From NCBI GenBank assembly GCA_934663595.1, contig CAKUKM010000001.1, forward strand, positions 282,428 through 346,427: 64,000 bases of DNA, in the 5' to 3' direction. The position numbers and the translations under genes are program-made. Positions 1 to 7,721 of the stretch are shown here, in pieces (positions within the stretch are counted from its first letter, which is position 1; each line of letters opens with the position of its first letter). Source of the stretch: an uncultured Clostridia bacterium (GTDB lineage: Bacteria; Bacillota; Clostridia; Christensenellales; Aristaeellaceae). A model generated the notes under the pieces. It saw only the letters and a list, made by a program, of their open reading frames with translations, was not told the origin of the DNA and did no database searches.

Positions 1-626
1 ATCAGCGGCTCGAACCGGTGCTGAGCGACGTGCTTCGGCCGCATTCCAACGCGTCTGTGCTGTTTTGCGATTTTCTGAAGGCGGACGTGGATCGCCTGAT
101 TGAGGATGCGTTCGGCGCGCAGCCGTATCGCGTGATCGCGAATTTGCCGTATTACATTACGGCGGACATACTGATGCGGCTGACCACGGCGAATCGCCTT
201 CCGGAGAGCATATCGATCATGGTGCAAAAAGAGGCGGCGGAGCGCATCATGTCCGAGCCGGGCGAAAAGCAGTGGTGCGCGCTCGCGGCCACGATTCGCC
301 TGTACGGCAGCGCGGAAATCCTCGAGGATGTGCCGCGCGACCGCTTCGATCCCGCGCCGCACGTGGATTCCTGCTTCATTCAAATCTGCAGGCATGAAGA
401 ACCGATCGTCGAGACCTCCGATCCGCGCCTGCTGCGCCGCACGATTCAGTGCGCGTTCGCCATGCGCCGAAAGACGTTGGCCAACAACCTGAAGGCGAGC
501 TTCGGCCTGAACGCCGAGGAGGCGCTGAGCGTGCTGGAAAGAGCGCGCGTTCCGGCGAACGCGCGCGGAGAAGCACTCGACCTTGCGGCCCTCTGCCGCG
601 TGAGCGAGGCGCTGAAAAATCGATAA
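1..626 (+). CDS. rsmA: 16S rRNA dimethyladenosine transferase RsmA/KsgA, 5'-truncated by window edge
   Basis: This is the C-terminal two thirds of a SAM-dependent enzyme that dimethylates two adjacent adenosines near the 3' end of 16S rRNA during 30S maturation. The reading frame is already open at base 3 and the start lies outside the window. The motif NLPYYITADIL, about 45 to 55 codons in, is the N6-adenine methyltransferase catalytic motif as it appears in KsgA. Further on, a DPAPHVDS stretch and the helical C-terminal RNA-binding domain (FAMRRKTLANNL) follow family order. It ends in TAA and is followed at once by a hairpin terminator shared with the convergent gene. Identification is firm; only the N-terminus is missing. 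Confidence 0.95.
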   Translation, partial: QRLEPVLSDVLRPHSNASVLFCDFLKADVDRLIEDAFGAQPYRVIANLPYYITADILMRLTTANRLPESISIMVQKEAAERIMSEPGEKQWCALAATIRLYGSAEILEDVPRDRFDPAPHVDSCFIQICRHEEPIVETSDPRLLRRTIQCAFAMRRKTLANNLKASFGLNAEEALSVLERARVPANARGEALDLAALCRVSEALKNR

Positions 627-630
627 GGGA

Positions 631-656
631 AGCCGTCGCGATTGCGGCGGCTTTTT
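631..656 (+). terminator. Rho-independent terminator after rsmA
   Basis: The stem AGCCGTCGC/GCGGCGGCT with a GATT loop is followed by TTTTT. It lies between the convergent rsmA and acetyltransferase genes, and its 3' edge touches the stop codon of the latter. Confidence 0.8.
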
Positions 657-1231
657 CATGGGATCTCTTCGATGAAATGATTCGGATATTTATTCCAATA
701 TTCTGAATAATTTTCGCGAATTTGGCCGTCCAGATCGATCTGATACAGGCGAAACACCACCGGAAAATCCTTCGGCTGCCACATTTCCTCATAGGAATAG
801 CAATAGCGCATCCCGACGCTGCGCATCACATAGCCGCTGTGCGGATTGTTTCGGTCGTGCGTGGCGGTTAAAAAGGGAACGCCGCACGCTCGCGCCTGCG
901 CAAGCACCGCGCGGCAGGCCTCCGAGGCGATTCCGCGCCGCCAGAATTCCCGCCTGAGGCCATAGCCGAGATCGTAGGAGGGGGCGTTTTCGACGTGCAC
1001 ATATCCGATCGGCGTATCCGATTCCCGCAGGCAAACGGCGTAGCGAAGGCCGTCAAACCGGGCGTAGCGCGCCTCGAACAGCGTAATTGCCTCCTTGCGC
1101 GTCTGAATGGGAAACCACGGCAGAAACGCGTTGACATCTTCGTCCGAATAGATCGCGAGCAGCGCGTCGATATCGCGCCGCTCAAACGGGCGCAGCAGCA
1201 GGCGCTCCGTTCTGATTGCAGGACAATTCAT
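656..1231 (-). CDS. GNAT-family N-acetyltransferase (RimJ/RimL-like)
   Basis: This 191-residue protein probably transfers an acetyl group from acetyl-CoA to an amine; the substrate is unknown. It starts with the RimJ/RimL signature IRTERLLLRPFERRD. The central part (IGYVHV, then GYGLRREFWRRGIASEACRA) matches the acetyl-CoA pyrophosphate-binding motif A, and a conserved NPHSGYVMRSVGM follows. ATG at 1231 is chosen because AGGAGG lies 10 to 16 bases upstream; the frame stays open a little further but without a ribosome site. It is monocistronic, convergent with rsmA and divergent from lon. Family assignment is strong; the substrate cannot be read from sequence. Confidence 0.85.
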   Translation of the reverse strand: MNCPAIRTERLLLRPFERRDIDALLAIYSDEDVNAFLPWFPIQTRKEAITLFEARYARFDGLRYAVCLRESDTPIGYVHVENAPSYDLGYGLRREFWRRGIASEACRAVLAQARACGVPFLTATHDRNNPHSGYVMRSVGMRYCYSYEEMWQPKDFPVVFRLYQIDLDGQIRENYSEYWNKYPNHFIEEIP

Positions 1232-1254
1232 CCGTTTCTTTCCTCCTTTGCGCC

Positions 1255-1283
1255 ATTTTAGCATATCGCGACGCCGTTTTCAA
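1255..1283 (-). promoter_or_regulatory. Sigma-A-type promoter for the GNAT gene
   Basis: On the minus strand, TTGAAA (1283-1278) and TAAAAT (1260-1255) are separated by 17 bases. The predicted transcript start is about 20 bases upstream of the ATG. Confidence 0.65.
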
Positions 1284-1334
1284 TTGCAAAGATCAAAAAA
1301 GGGCGAATGCCGGAAAACACCAGCGGCAATTCGC

Positions 1335-1362
1335 TTGATTTTTAACGCGGTTACGGTATAAT
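1335..1362 (+). promoter_or_regulatory. Sigma-A-type promoter for lon operon
   Basis: TTGATT (1335-1340) and a perfect TATAAT (1357-1362) lie 16 bases apart. No CtsR-type heptanucleotide repeat or CIRCE element was seen around it, so heat-shock control is not visible here. Confidence 0.75.
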
Positions 1363-1391
1363 GTATAAGAATATGTATGGAGGGTGTATCC

Positions 1392-3746
1392 TTGAAGAAT
1401 CAGAATTCGATCTCGACCGTACAGCTGCCGCTGGTGGCTTTGCGCGGTCTGGTTTTATTCCCGAATACCGTAACGAGTATCGACATCGCGCGCGATCGTT
1501 CGCTCGATTCCGTGCGCCGCGCCATGGAGGGCGACGGCTGCCTGTTTGCCGTTGCGCAGCGCGATTCCATGATCGATCATCCGTCGGAGACCGATCTGTT
1601 TTCGATGGGCACGATCGTGCACATCAAGCACATCGTTCAGCAGCCGGATCAGTCGCTGCGCGTACTCGTCGAGGGCGAACAGCGCGCGCTGCTTTCGTCC
1701 GTTCTGGAGGGCGAGGAATCGCAGACCGCCGTCGTTTCGCCCATTGAGGATGCGAAGCTGATTGCGGATGTGAATCAGAAGGCCGTCATGCGCACGGTGG
1801 TCACGCTCGTAAAAGGCATTCTGAACACGCGCGGCACGCCCATGCCGGAGCTGGTTCAGGCCATTTCCGGCGAAAAGGACCCGGGATGCTTTGCCAATGT
1901 GGTCGCCGCGGGCGTGCTGAACGTTTTAAGCGACCGGCAGGCGATTCTGGAATGCAGCGATATCAGCGAGCGGCTGAATCTGCTGCTGCTCAAGACCTCC
2001 GAGGAAGCAGCGCTGAGCTCGCTCGAAGAAAAGGTGCAGGCGCGCGCGAGAGAATACATGGAGCGCGCGAATCACGATTACTTCCTGCGCGAACAGATTC
2101 ATGCCATTCAGGATGAGCTCGGCGAGGGCGAGGACGAGGATATCGTAGAGCTTCGCAATCGCCTGCGCGAATCAAAAATGCCGGAAGAGGCCCACGAACG
2201 CGTTGAAAAGGAGTTGCGCCGCCTTGCGCGCACTGCGATTCAGGCGCCGGAAAGCAGCGTAAGCCAGAATTATATCGAATATATGCTGGATCTCCCGTGG
2301 GGAATCGAGGATGAATCGCCGATCGACCTGAAGAAGGCGCGCCGCATTCTCGACGAGGACCACTACGGCATGAAGGAGGTCAAGGAGCGCCTGATTGAGT
2401 ACCTCGCCGTGCGCTCGATCACGGATCAGGCGAAGAGCCCGATTCTCTGCCTGGTCGGCCCGCCTGGCGTAGGCAAAACCAGCATCGCGCGCTCCGTCGC
2501 AAGGGCGCTCGGGCGCAAATTTACGCGCATTTCGCTCGGCGGCGTGCACGACGAGGCGGAAATTCGCGGCCACCGCAAGACGTATGTCGGCGCGATGCCC
2601 GGCAAAATCATCTCGGCAATCAATCAGGTCAAGACCGTAAATCCCGTCTTCCTGCTCGACGAAATCGACAAAATGGCCCACGACATGCGCGGCGATCCCG
2701 CCTCGGCGATGCTTGAGGTGCTCGATCCGGAGCAGAACTGCACGTTCCGCGACCATTATCTCGAAGCGCCGTTTGATTTGTCAAAGGTGCTGTTCATCAC
2801 GACGGCGAATTCGATTGAAACGATCGATCGCGCGCTGCTCGACCGCATGGAAGTGATCGAGGTGCCGAGCTACACGATCGAAGAAAAAGCGCAGATCGCG
2901 AAGCGCCATCTGATGGTCAAGGAGCTGGAGGCGAACGGCCTGAAGCGCGCACAGCTGCGCATTCCCGAGCGCGTGCTGTTTGAAATCATCGATCTGTATA
3001 CGCGCGAATCCGGCGTGCGCACGCTGGAGCGCGTGCTCGGCAAAATCTGCCGCAAGGTGGCGGTTCAGTTCGTGGACGATCCGGATCGCGCGCCGGTGCA
3101 CCTGAAAAAGGCCGATTTGCCGGAATATCTGGGCGCGCCGCAGTATTTGCGCCAGCCGACCGAGGACAGCGCGACCGTCGGCGTGGTAAACGGCCTTGCG
3201 TGGACGAGCGTCGGCGGCGAGGTCATGCCGATCGAGGTCGTCGCGTTCCCCGGAAAGGGCGCGATTGAGATCACCGGCAATCTCGGCGACGTGATGAAGG
3301 AATCCGCGCGTCTGGCGCGCTCCGTCGTTCGCGCGCGCCTCGGCGCCTATCGCCTGAAGGACGATTATTTCGAAAAGCACGACATTCACATTCACGTGCC
3401 CGAGGGCGCGGTTCCGAAGGACGGCCCGTCCGCAGGCGTTGCGCTCACGTGCGCCATTCTCTCCGCCATCGCGGGTCTGCCCGCGCGAAACGACATGGCG
3501 ATGACCGGCGAGGTCACGCTGACCGGCCGCGTATTGCCGATCGGCGGCGTAAAGGAAAAGCTGCTGGCCGCCTATCGAATGGGAATTACGCATCTGCTGC
3601 TGCCGAAGGCCAACGAAAAGGATCTGGAAAAGATCGATTCCGAGGTGCTGGAGAAGCTCGATATCGCGCTGATGGATCGCGTGGACGACGCGCTGGACGC
3701 GGTTCTCGAGAAAAGACATGAAGAAAGCGTGAGGCTTGCCATATGA
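1392..3746 (+). CDS. lon: ATP-dependent Lon protease (LonA)
   Basis: Cytoplasmic hexameric AAA+ serine protease that degrades misfolded and regulatory proteins. Its 784 residues match LonA length. The N-terminal substrate-binding domain (LPLVALRGLVLFP) is followed by Walker A GPPGVGKT near residue 356, Walker B VFLLDEIDKM, and the C-terminal protease domain. The catalytic Ser sits in DGPSAG (about 680) and the Lys in GGVKEK (about 721). TTG at 1392 is preferred because GGAGGG lies 7 bases before it; an in-frame ATG at 1377 has no ribosome site. The stop overlaps the start of ysxC (ATGA), as in many Firmicutes, which suggests translational coupling. Confidence 0.97.
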   Translation: MKNQNSISTVQLPLVALRGLVLFPNTVTSIDIARDRSLDSVRRAMEGDGCLFAVAQRDSMIDHPSETDLFSMGTIVHIKHIVQQPDQSLRVLVEGEQRALLSSVLEGEESQTAVVSPIEDAKLIADVNQKAVMRTVVTLVKGILNTRGTPMPELVQAISGEKDPGCFANVVAAGVLNVLSDRQAILECSDISERLNLLLLKTSEEAALSSLEEKVQARAREYMERANHDYFLREQIHAIQDELGEGEDEDIVELRNRLRESKMPEEAHERVEKELRRLARTAIQAPESSVSQNYIEYMLDLPWGIEDESPIDLKKARRILDEDHYGMKEVKERLIEYLAVRSITDQAKSPILCLVGPPGVGKTSIARSVARALGRKFTRISLGGVHDEAEIRGHRKTYVGAMPGKIISAINQVKTVNPVFLLDEIDKMAHDMRGDPASAMLEVLDPEQNCTFRDHYLEAPFDLSKVLFITTANSIETIDRALLDRMEVIEVPSYTIEEKAQIAKRHLMVKELEANGLKRAQLRIPERVLFEIIDLYTRESGVRTLERVLGKICRKVAVQFVDDPDRAPVHLKKADLPEYLGAPQYLRQPTEDSATVGVVNGLAWTSVGGEVMPIEVVAFPGKGAIEITGNLGDVMKESARLARSVVRARLGAYRLKDDYFEKHDIHIHVPEGAVPKDGPSAGVALTCAILSAIAGLPARNDMAMTGEVTLTGRVLPIGGVKEKLLAAYRMGITHLLLPKANEKDLEKIDSEVLEKLDIALMDRVDDALDAVLEKRHEESVRLAI

Positions 3747-4339
3747 TGATCAAAAAAGCAAAGTTCCAAACCTCGCTGGCTGAATTCAAGCCCTTTCCCG
3801 GTCAGGGACTTCCGGAAATCGCGTTCGCCGGCAAATCCAATGTGGGCAAATCGTCGCTGATCAACGCGCTGACGCACAATTCCAAGCTCGCGCGCACGTC
3901 GTCCGAGCCGGGAAAGACGCGTCTGGTGAATTTCTATCTGCTCAACGAGGCGTTTTTCCTGGTCGATCTGCCCGGCTACGGCTTTGCGCGCGCGTCCAAG
4001 CAGGAAAAGGAAAAGTGGTCGGGCATGATCGAGGGCTATTTGCAGGGCTCCGAAAACCTGCGCCACGTCGTTCAGCTGGTGGACATTCGCCACGCGCCGA
4101 CCGAGGAGGATCAGATGATGACCAACTATCTGCGCCATTACGAGATCCCGTTCACAGTCGTCGCCACCAAGGCGGACAAGCTCTCCAAGGCGCAGCGCAG
4201 CCGCTCGATCCCGGTCATCTGCCGCACGCTGGTGGTGCAGCCGTGGGAAATCATCGCGTGCTCGTCGGAGGACGGCACCGGTCTGGAGGCGCTGACCGAC
4301 GCCATGGAGCGCGTGCTTGCACCGCAAACGGAAGAATAG
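3743..4339 (+). CDS. ysxC: Ribosome biogenesis GTPase YsxC/EngB
   Basis: Small TRAFAC-class GTPase (198 residues) needed for late 50S subunit assembly in Firmicutes. All G motifs are visible: G1 GKSNVGKSS near residue 30, G3 DLPGYG near 75, and G4 TKADK near 142. The characteristic start with FAGKSNVGKSSLINAL and a family-typical length make the call secure. The start overlaps the lon stop by four bases; the alternative ATG three bases later cannot be excluded. It is followed 11 bases later by aspartate kinase, so lon, ysxC and lysC probably share one transcript. Confidence 0.95.
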   Translation: MMIKKAKFQTSLAEFKPFPGQGLPEIAFAGKSNVGKSSLINALTHNSKLARTSSEPGKTRLVNFYLLNEAFFLVDLPGYGFARASKQEKEKWSGMIEGYLQGSENLRHVVQLVDIRHAPTEEDQMMTNYLRHYEIPFTVVATKADKLSKAQRSRSIPVICRTLVVQPWEIIACSSEDGTGLEALTDAMERVLAPQTEE

Positions 4340-4350
4340 AGGAGTGCGCT

Positions 4351-5667
4351 ATGGGAATTAAGGTTGTAAAATTTGGCGGCTCTTCGCTGTGCGACGCGGA
4401 GCACTTCCGGCGGGTCAAAAGCATCATACAGGCCGATCCGGCGCGATGCTATGTCGTGCCCAGCGCGCCCGGCAAGCGCACGCCCGACGACAAGAAGATC
4501 ACCGATCTTCTGTATGAATGCTATCACCTCGTGGACATCAATCAACCGCACGAGGAGACGTTCGAGATCGTCGCGCGCCGCTTCCGCGAAATTGCGAGCG
4601 AGCTCGAGCTGACCTTCGATCTCGAAGGCGTGCTGCGCGAGACCTGCCACGAAATCCGCAAGCGCCGCAGCCCCGATTATGCGGCCAGCCGCGGCGAATA
4701 CCTGAGCGGGCTTCTGCTTTCGGAATACCTGGGCTGGGATTTCATCGATCCGGTCGACGTCATCAAATTCGATCGCCGCGGCACGTTCGCGTCCGAATGG
4801 ACGAATGAAATGCTCAAAAAAGCGCTCGAGGATCATCCGCACGCGGTCATTCCCGGCTTTTACGGCTCGTATCCAAACGGAGAGGTGCACACGTTCTCGC
4901 GCGGCGGCAGCGACGTTTCCGGCGCGATCGTGGCCCGCGCGGCGGAGGCGGACGTGTACGAGAACTGGACGGACGTAAACGGCTTTTTGATGGCCGATCC
5001 GCGCGTGGTGGATCATCCGCGCTGCATCCGCAAGCTGACCTATCGCGAATTGCGCGAGCTTTCTTACATGGGCGCGACGGTGCTGCACGAGGACGCGATC
5101 TTCCCGGTGCACAAGGCGGGCATCCCGACCAATATTCGCAACACCAACGATCCCTCCGAGCCGGGCACGATGATCGTGGCCCAGCCGACCGAGGAAAGCT
5201 ACGAAACGCCGATCACCGGCATCGCCGGCCACAAGGATTTCACGCTGATTACGATCGACAAGGCGATGATGAACGCCGAATACGGCTTCGGCTGCCGCGT
5301 GCTGCAGGCGCTGGAGGATTTCGACGTGTCGTTTGAGCATTTGCCGACCGGCATCGACACGATGTGCGTCGTGATTTCCGACAAGGAGCTGCTCACGCGC
5401 AAGGATCAGATCATTCAGCGCATCAAGCAGACCTGCCAGCCGGATTCGATCGAAATTCAGTCCGGCATGGCGCTGATTGCGACCGTCGGCTACGGCATGG
5501 TGCGCCGCCGCGGCACGGCGGCAAAGCTGTTCACCGCGCTGTATCAGGCGGGCGTAAACGTGCGCATGATCGATCAGGGCTCGAGCGAGCTGAACATCAT
5601 CGTCGGCGTGGACACCGCGGATTTCGATACCGCGATGCGCGCAATCTACAATGCCTTCGTGAATTGA
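4351..5667 (+). CDS. lysC: Aspartate kinase (monofunctional, tandem ACT)
   Basis: Phosphorylates L-aspartate with ATP, the first step toward lysine, threonine, methionine and diaminopimelate for peptidoglycan. The 438-residue protein starts with the amino-acid-kinase motif VKFGGSS (residues 6-12). It has SRGGSDVSGAI and a WTDVNGF substrate motif, and ends in two ACT repeats (about 300-438) that normally bind feedback effectors. ATG is chosen with GGAG six bases upstream, directly after the ysxC stop. Pairing with lon and ysxC is not functionally obvious and is probably just operon proximity. Which amino acid inhibits the enzyme cannot be told by eye. Confidence 0.95.
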   Translation: MGIKVVKFGGSSLCDAEHFRRVKSIIQADPARCYVVPSAPGKRTPDDKKITDLLYECYHLVDINQPHEETFEIVARRFREIASELELTFDLEGVLRETCHEIRKRRSPDYAASRGEYLSGLLLSEYLGWDFIDPVDVIKFDRRGTFASEWTNEMLKKALEDHPHAVIPGFYGSYPNGEVHTFSRGGSDVSGAIVARAAEADVYENWTDVNGFLMADPRVVDHPRCIRKLTYRELRELSYMGATVLHEDAIFPVHKAGIPTNIRNTNDPSEPGTMIVAQPTEESYETPITGIAGHKDFTLITIDKAMMNAEYGFGCRVLQALEDFDVSFEHLPTGIDTMCVVISDKELLTRKDQIIQRIKQTCQPDSIEIQSGMALIATVGYGMVRRRGTAAKLFTALYQAGVNVRMIDQGSSELNIIVGVDTADFDTAMRAIYNAFVN

Positions 5668-5675
5668 ACAGACAA

Positions 5676-5706
5676 ATCCCCGGCCAGCGCGCCGGGGGAT
5701 GCTTTT
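5676..5706 (+). terminator. Terminator of lon-ysxC-lysC operon
   Basis: A GC-rich stem ATCCCCGGC/GCCGGGGGAT is followed by GCTTTT. Confidence 0.8.
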
Positions 5707-5710
5707 ATGC

Positions 5711-5745
5711 AAAAGAAAAAGCTCATCAAAAACGATGAGCTTTTG
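5711..5745 (-). terminator. Terminator of tRNA-Val (usable in both directions)
   Basis: The stem AAAAGCTCATC/GATGAGCTTTT encloses an AAAAAC loop, flanked by A-runs and T-runs. It lies immediately 3' of the minus-strand tRNA-Val. Confidence 0.75.
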
Positions 5746-5822
5746 TGGTGGGGTTAGTAGGGCTCGAACCTATGACCTTCACGATGTCAACGTGACGCTC
5801 TAACCAACTGAGCTATAACCCC
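5746..5822 (-). tRNA. tRNA-Val (anticodon GAC)
   Basis: Read on the minus strand, a 7-bp acceptor stem GGGGTTA/TAACCCC closes a cloverleaf. The anticodon arm TCACG-TTGACAT-CGTGA gives anticodon GAC (valine GUC/GUU), the T loop is TTCGAGC, and a genomically encoded CCA follows. Length including CCA is 77 bases. Confidence 0.95.
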
Positions 5823-5835
5823 GCACAACATGATT

Positions 5836-5864
5836 ATTATACGACAAAGCCGCAGATTTGTCAA
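5836..5864 (-). promoter_or_regulatory. Promoter of tRNA-Val
   Basis: TTGACA (5864-5859) and TATAAT (5841-5836) on the minus strand are 17 bases apart, both perfect consensus. The start would fall just ahead of the tRNA 5' end. Confidence 0.85.
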
Positions 5865-5950
5865 TAGTCTTTTTCCAGAAAAAGCAAGTTTGGCATGGAA
5901 TTAACAAATCCAGCATAGTATGGAGGCGGACATGGGAGGAGTGTGACAAT

Positions 5951-7672
5951 ATGAACTACTTTGGCGTTTATCATTCCAACGAACCGCTCTCCGGCATGGG
6001 GGATCTGGCCTGCATTGCGAAGGGCAGAATGCAGCTCTGCGCCGCGGAAAGCGCTTCCGAAGGCCGTTTGATCGCAATTGCGGAGGGCCGGCTGCGCAAT
6101 CGGTATGCGCTTTTGAATCAGCTGCGATTGCGCGAAAGCCCGAGCAACGCGCTGATCGTGCTGCGCGCGTATCAGAAATGGGGCAGCGCGTTCGTCCGGC
6201 ATCTCGAGGGGCCGATTGCCGCGTGCGTCATGGATATCGAGGCCGACCGCATGGTGCTTTCGCGCGACCGCATGGGCGAAATCCCCGTATTCTATTGCCG
6301 CAGCGACGCGGTCGCAATTGCATTTTCCGATCATCCGGACGCGCTGCTGCGCGCGGGAATGCTTCGGCCGATCGTCGACCGCGCAGGCCTGTGCGAGCTG
6401 TTTGCCCTCGGCCCCGCGCGCACGCCGGGATGCACGCCCTATCGCGACCTGCGCGCGCTGGAACCGGGCTGCTGCATGATTGCCGAAAGCGGGCAAATGC
6501 GCATCGAGCGCTATTTCCGGATCGAGGAGCGCGCGCATCGCGAAGGCGAATCGGACACGATCCGCCACACACGCGCGCTGCTCGACCACGCAATCGACGA
6601 CATCGCGGCGCTGCGACCGGGGGCGATGCTGTCCGGCGGCCTGGATTCCACGGCGCTCACGGCGCTGCTGGCGGCTCAGGACGGGCGCGTAAAGACCTTC
6701 TCGGTCGATTATCGCGGCAACGAAACGGACTATCGGCCGAACGCGTTTCGCCCGTCGATGGACGCGCCGTATGTCGAAATCGCCGCCCAATCGCTGCACA
6801 CCGAGCATTTGCGGTTTGTTCTCGAGCAGCAGGAGCTGGCCGACGCGCTGGACGCGGCCGTTGCGGCGCGCGGCTTCCCGGGAATGGCGGATATCGACAG
6901 CTCGCTGTGGCTGTTTGCCGGGAAAATTGCGCCGCACGCGCGGTATGTCGTCTCCGGAGAATGCGGCGACGAGGTTTTCGGCGGCTATCCGTGGTTCCGC
7001 GGCGACGCGCCGCTTTCGGAAGATGCGTTTCCCTGGTCGGGTTCGCTTTCATTGCGCAGCAGCGTATTGCGCGACGATTTGCAGGAGATGCTCGATCTGC
7101 GCGGCTATGTGCGCTCGGCCATTCGCTCGGCCATCGAAAAATGCGGCGTTCAGGGCGAAAATTCGTGCCGCGAGACGCGTTTGAAGCGCATGCAGCTGCT
7201 GTGTTTCCAGTTCTTTATGGCGAATCTTCAGGAACGAGCGCGCTGCATGTGCGCTTCGCAGGGCATACACGTGCTCACGCCGCTGTGCGACGATCGGCTG
7301 GTGCAATACGTATTCAACGTGCCCTGGGCGATGAAATGCATGAACGGCATGGAAAAGGGGCTGTTCCGCGCCGCCGTTTCGGACTGCGTGCCCGAAGAAA
7401 TCCGCACTCGCCGGAAGAGCCCGTATCCGAAGACCTGCAGCCCGGAATACGCGCAAATCATTCGCAGCCGCACGCTGGAAATGCTCGCGGATTCGGAATC
7501 GCCGCTGCGCGAATGGATCGACGCGGAGGCCGTGCGCTCGATTGCGCTGTCCGATCTGGACGCTGCGGCCACGCCGTGGTTCGGCCAATTGATGGCCGGG
7601 CCGCAGATGCTGGCGTATCTGATTCAGATCGACCTCTGGATGCGCGCACGAAACGTCGAAATCAGGCTTTAA
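5951..7672 (+). CDS. Asparagine-synthetase-like protein lacking the N-terminal glutaminase Cys
   Basis: A 573-residue protein with asparagine synthetase B architecture. The N-terminal part (1 to about 190) looks like a class II glutamine amidotransferase fold (EGRLRNRYALLNQL, LSRDRMGEIPVFYC). The second half is an ATP-pyrophosphatase domain with SGGLDS at about 228-233 and GECGDEVFGGY near 336. Family members that use glutamine begin Met-Cys; this one begins MNYFGV, so the nucleophile is absent. Likely alternatives are ammonia-dependent amidation or an amide-bond-forming ligase, as in beta-lactam synthetase or lasso-peptide cyclases. ATG at 5951 is supported by GGGAGGA ten bases upstream. It is monocistronic and no peptide-precursor gene was seen beside it. 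Confidence 0.8.
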   Translation: MNYFGVYHSNEPLSGMGDLACIAKGRMQLCAAESASEGRLIAIAEGRLRNRYALLNQLRLRESPSNALIVLRAYQKWGSAFVRHLEGPIAACVMDIEADRMVLSRDRMGEIPVFYCRSDAVAIAFSDHPDALLRAGMLRPIVDRAGLCELFALGPARTPGCTPYRDLRALEPGCCMIAESGQMRIERYFRIEERAHREGESDTIRHTRALLDHAIDDIAALRPGAMLSGGLDSTALTALLAAQDGRVKTFSVDYRGNETDYRPNAFRPSMDAPYVEIAAQSLHTEHLRFVLEQQELADALDAAVAARGFPGMADIDSSLWLFAGKIAPHARYVVSGECGDEVFGGYPWFRGDAPLSEDAFPWSGSLSLRSSVLRDDLQEMLDLRGYVRSAIRSAIEKCGVQGENSCRETRLKRMQLLCFQFFMANLQERARCMCASQGIHVLTPLCDDRLVQYVFNVPWAMKCMNGMEKGLFRAAVSDCVPEEIRTRRKSPYPKTCSPEYAQIIRSRTLEMLADSESPLREWIDAEAVRSIALSDLDAAATPWFGQLMAGPQMLAYLIQIDLWMRARNVEIRL

Positions 7673-7681
7673 TCCCGCAAA

Positions 7682-7716
7682 AAACAGCCTGCCCTCGCAA
7701 AAAGGGCGGGCTGTTT
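7682..7716 (+). terminator. Bidirectional terminator between convergent genes
   Basis: The stem AAACAGCC-GCCCT/AGGGCGGGCTGTTT has a CGCAAAA loop. Read on the minus strand it ends in a six-T run, so it can serve both the Asn-synthetase-like gene and the GerMN lipoprotein gene. Confidence 0.85.
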
Positions 7717-7721
7717 GAGGT

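Noticed and set aside
4015..4350. In-frame upstream extension of aspartate kinase by 112 codons
   Set aside because: It runs through ysxC in another frame; the kinase motif VKFGGSS starts six residues after ATG 4351, which has its own ribosome site.
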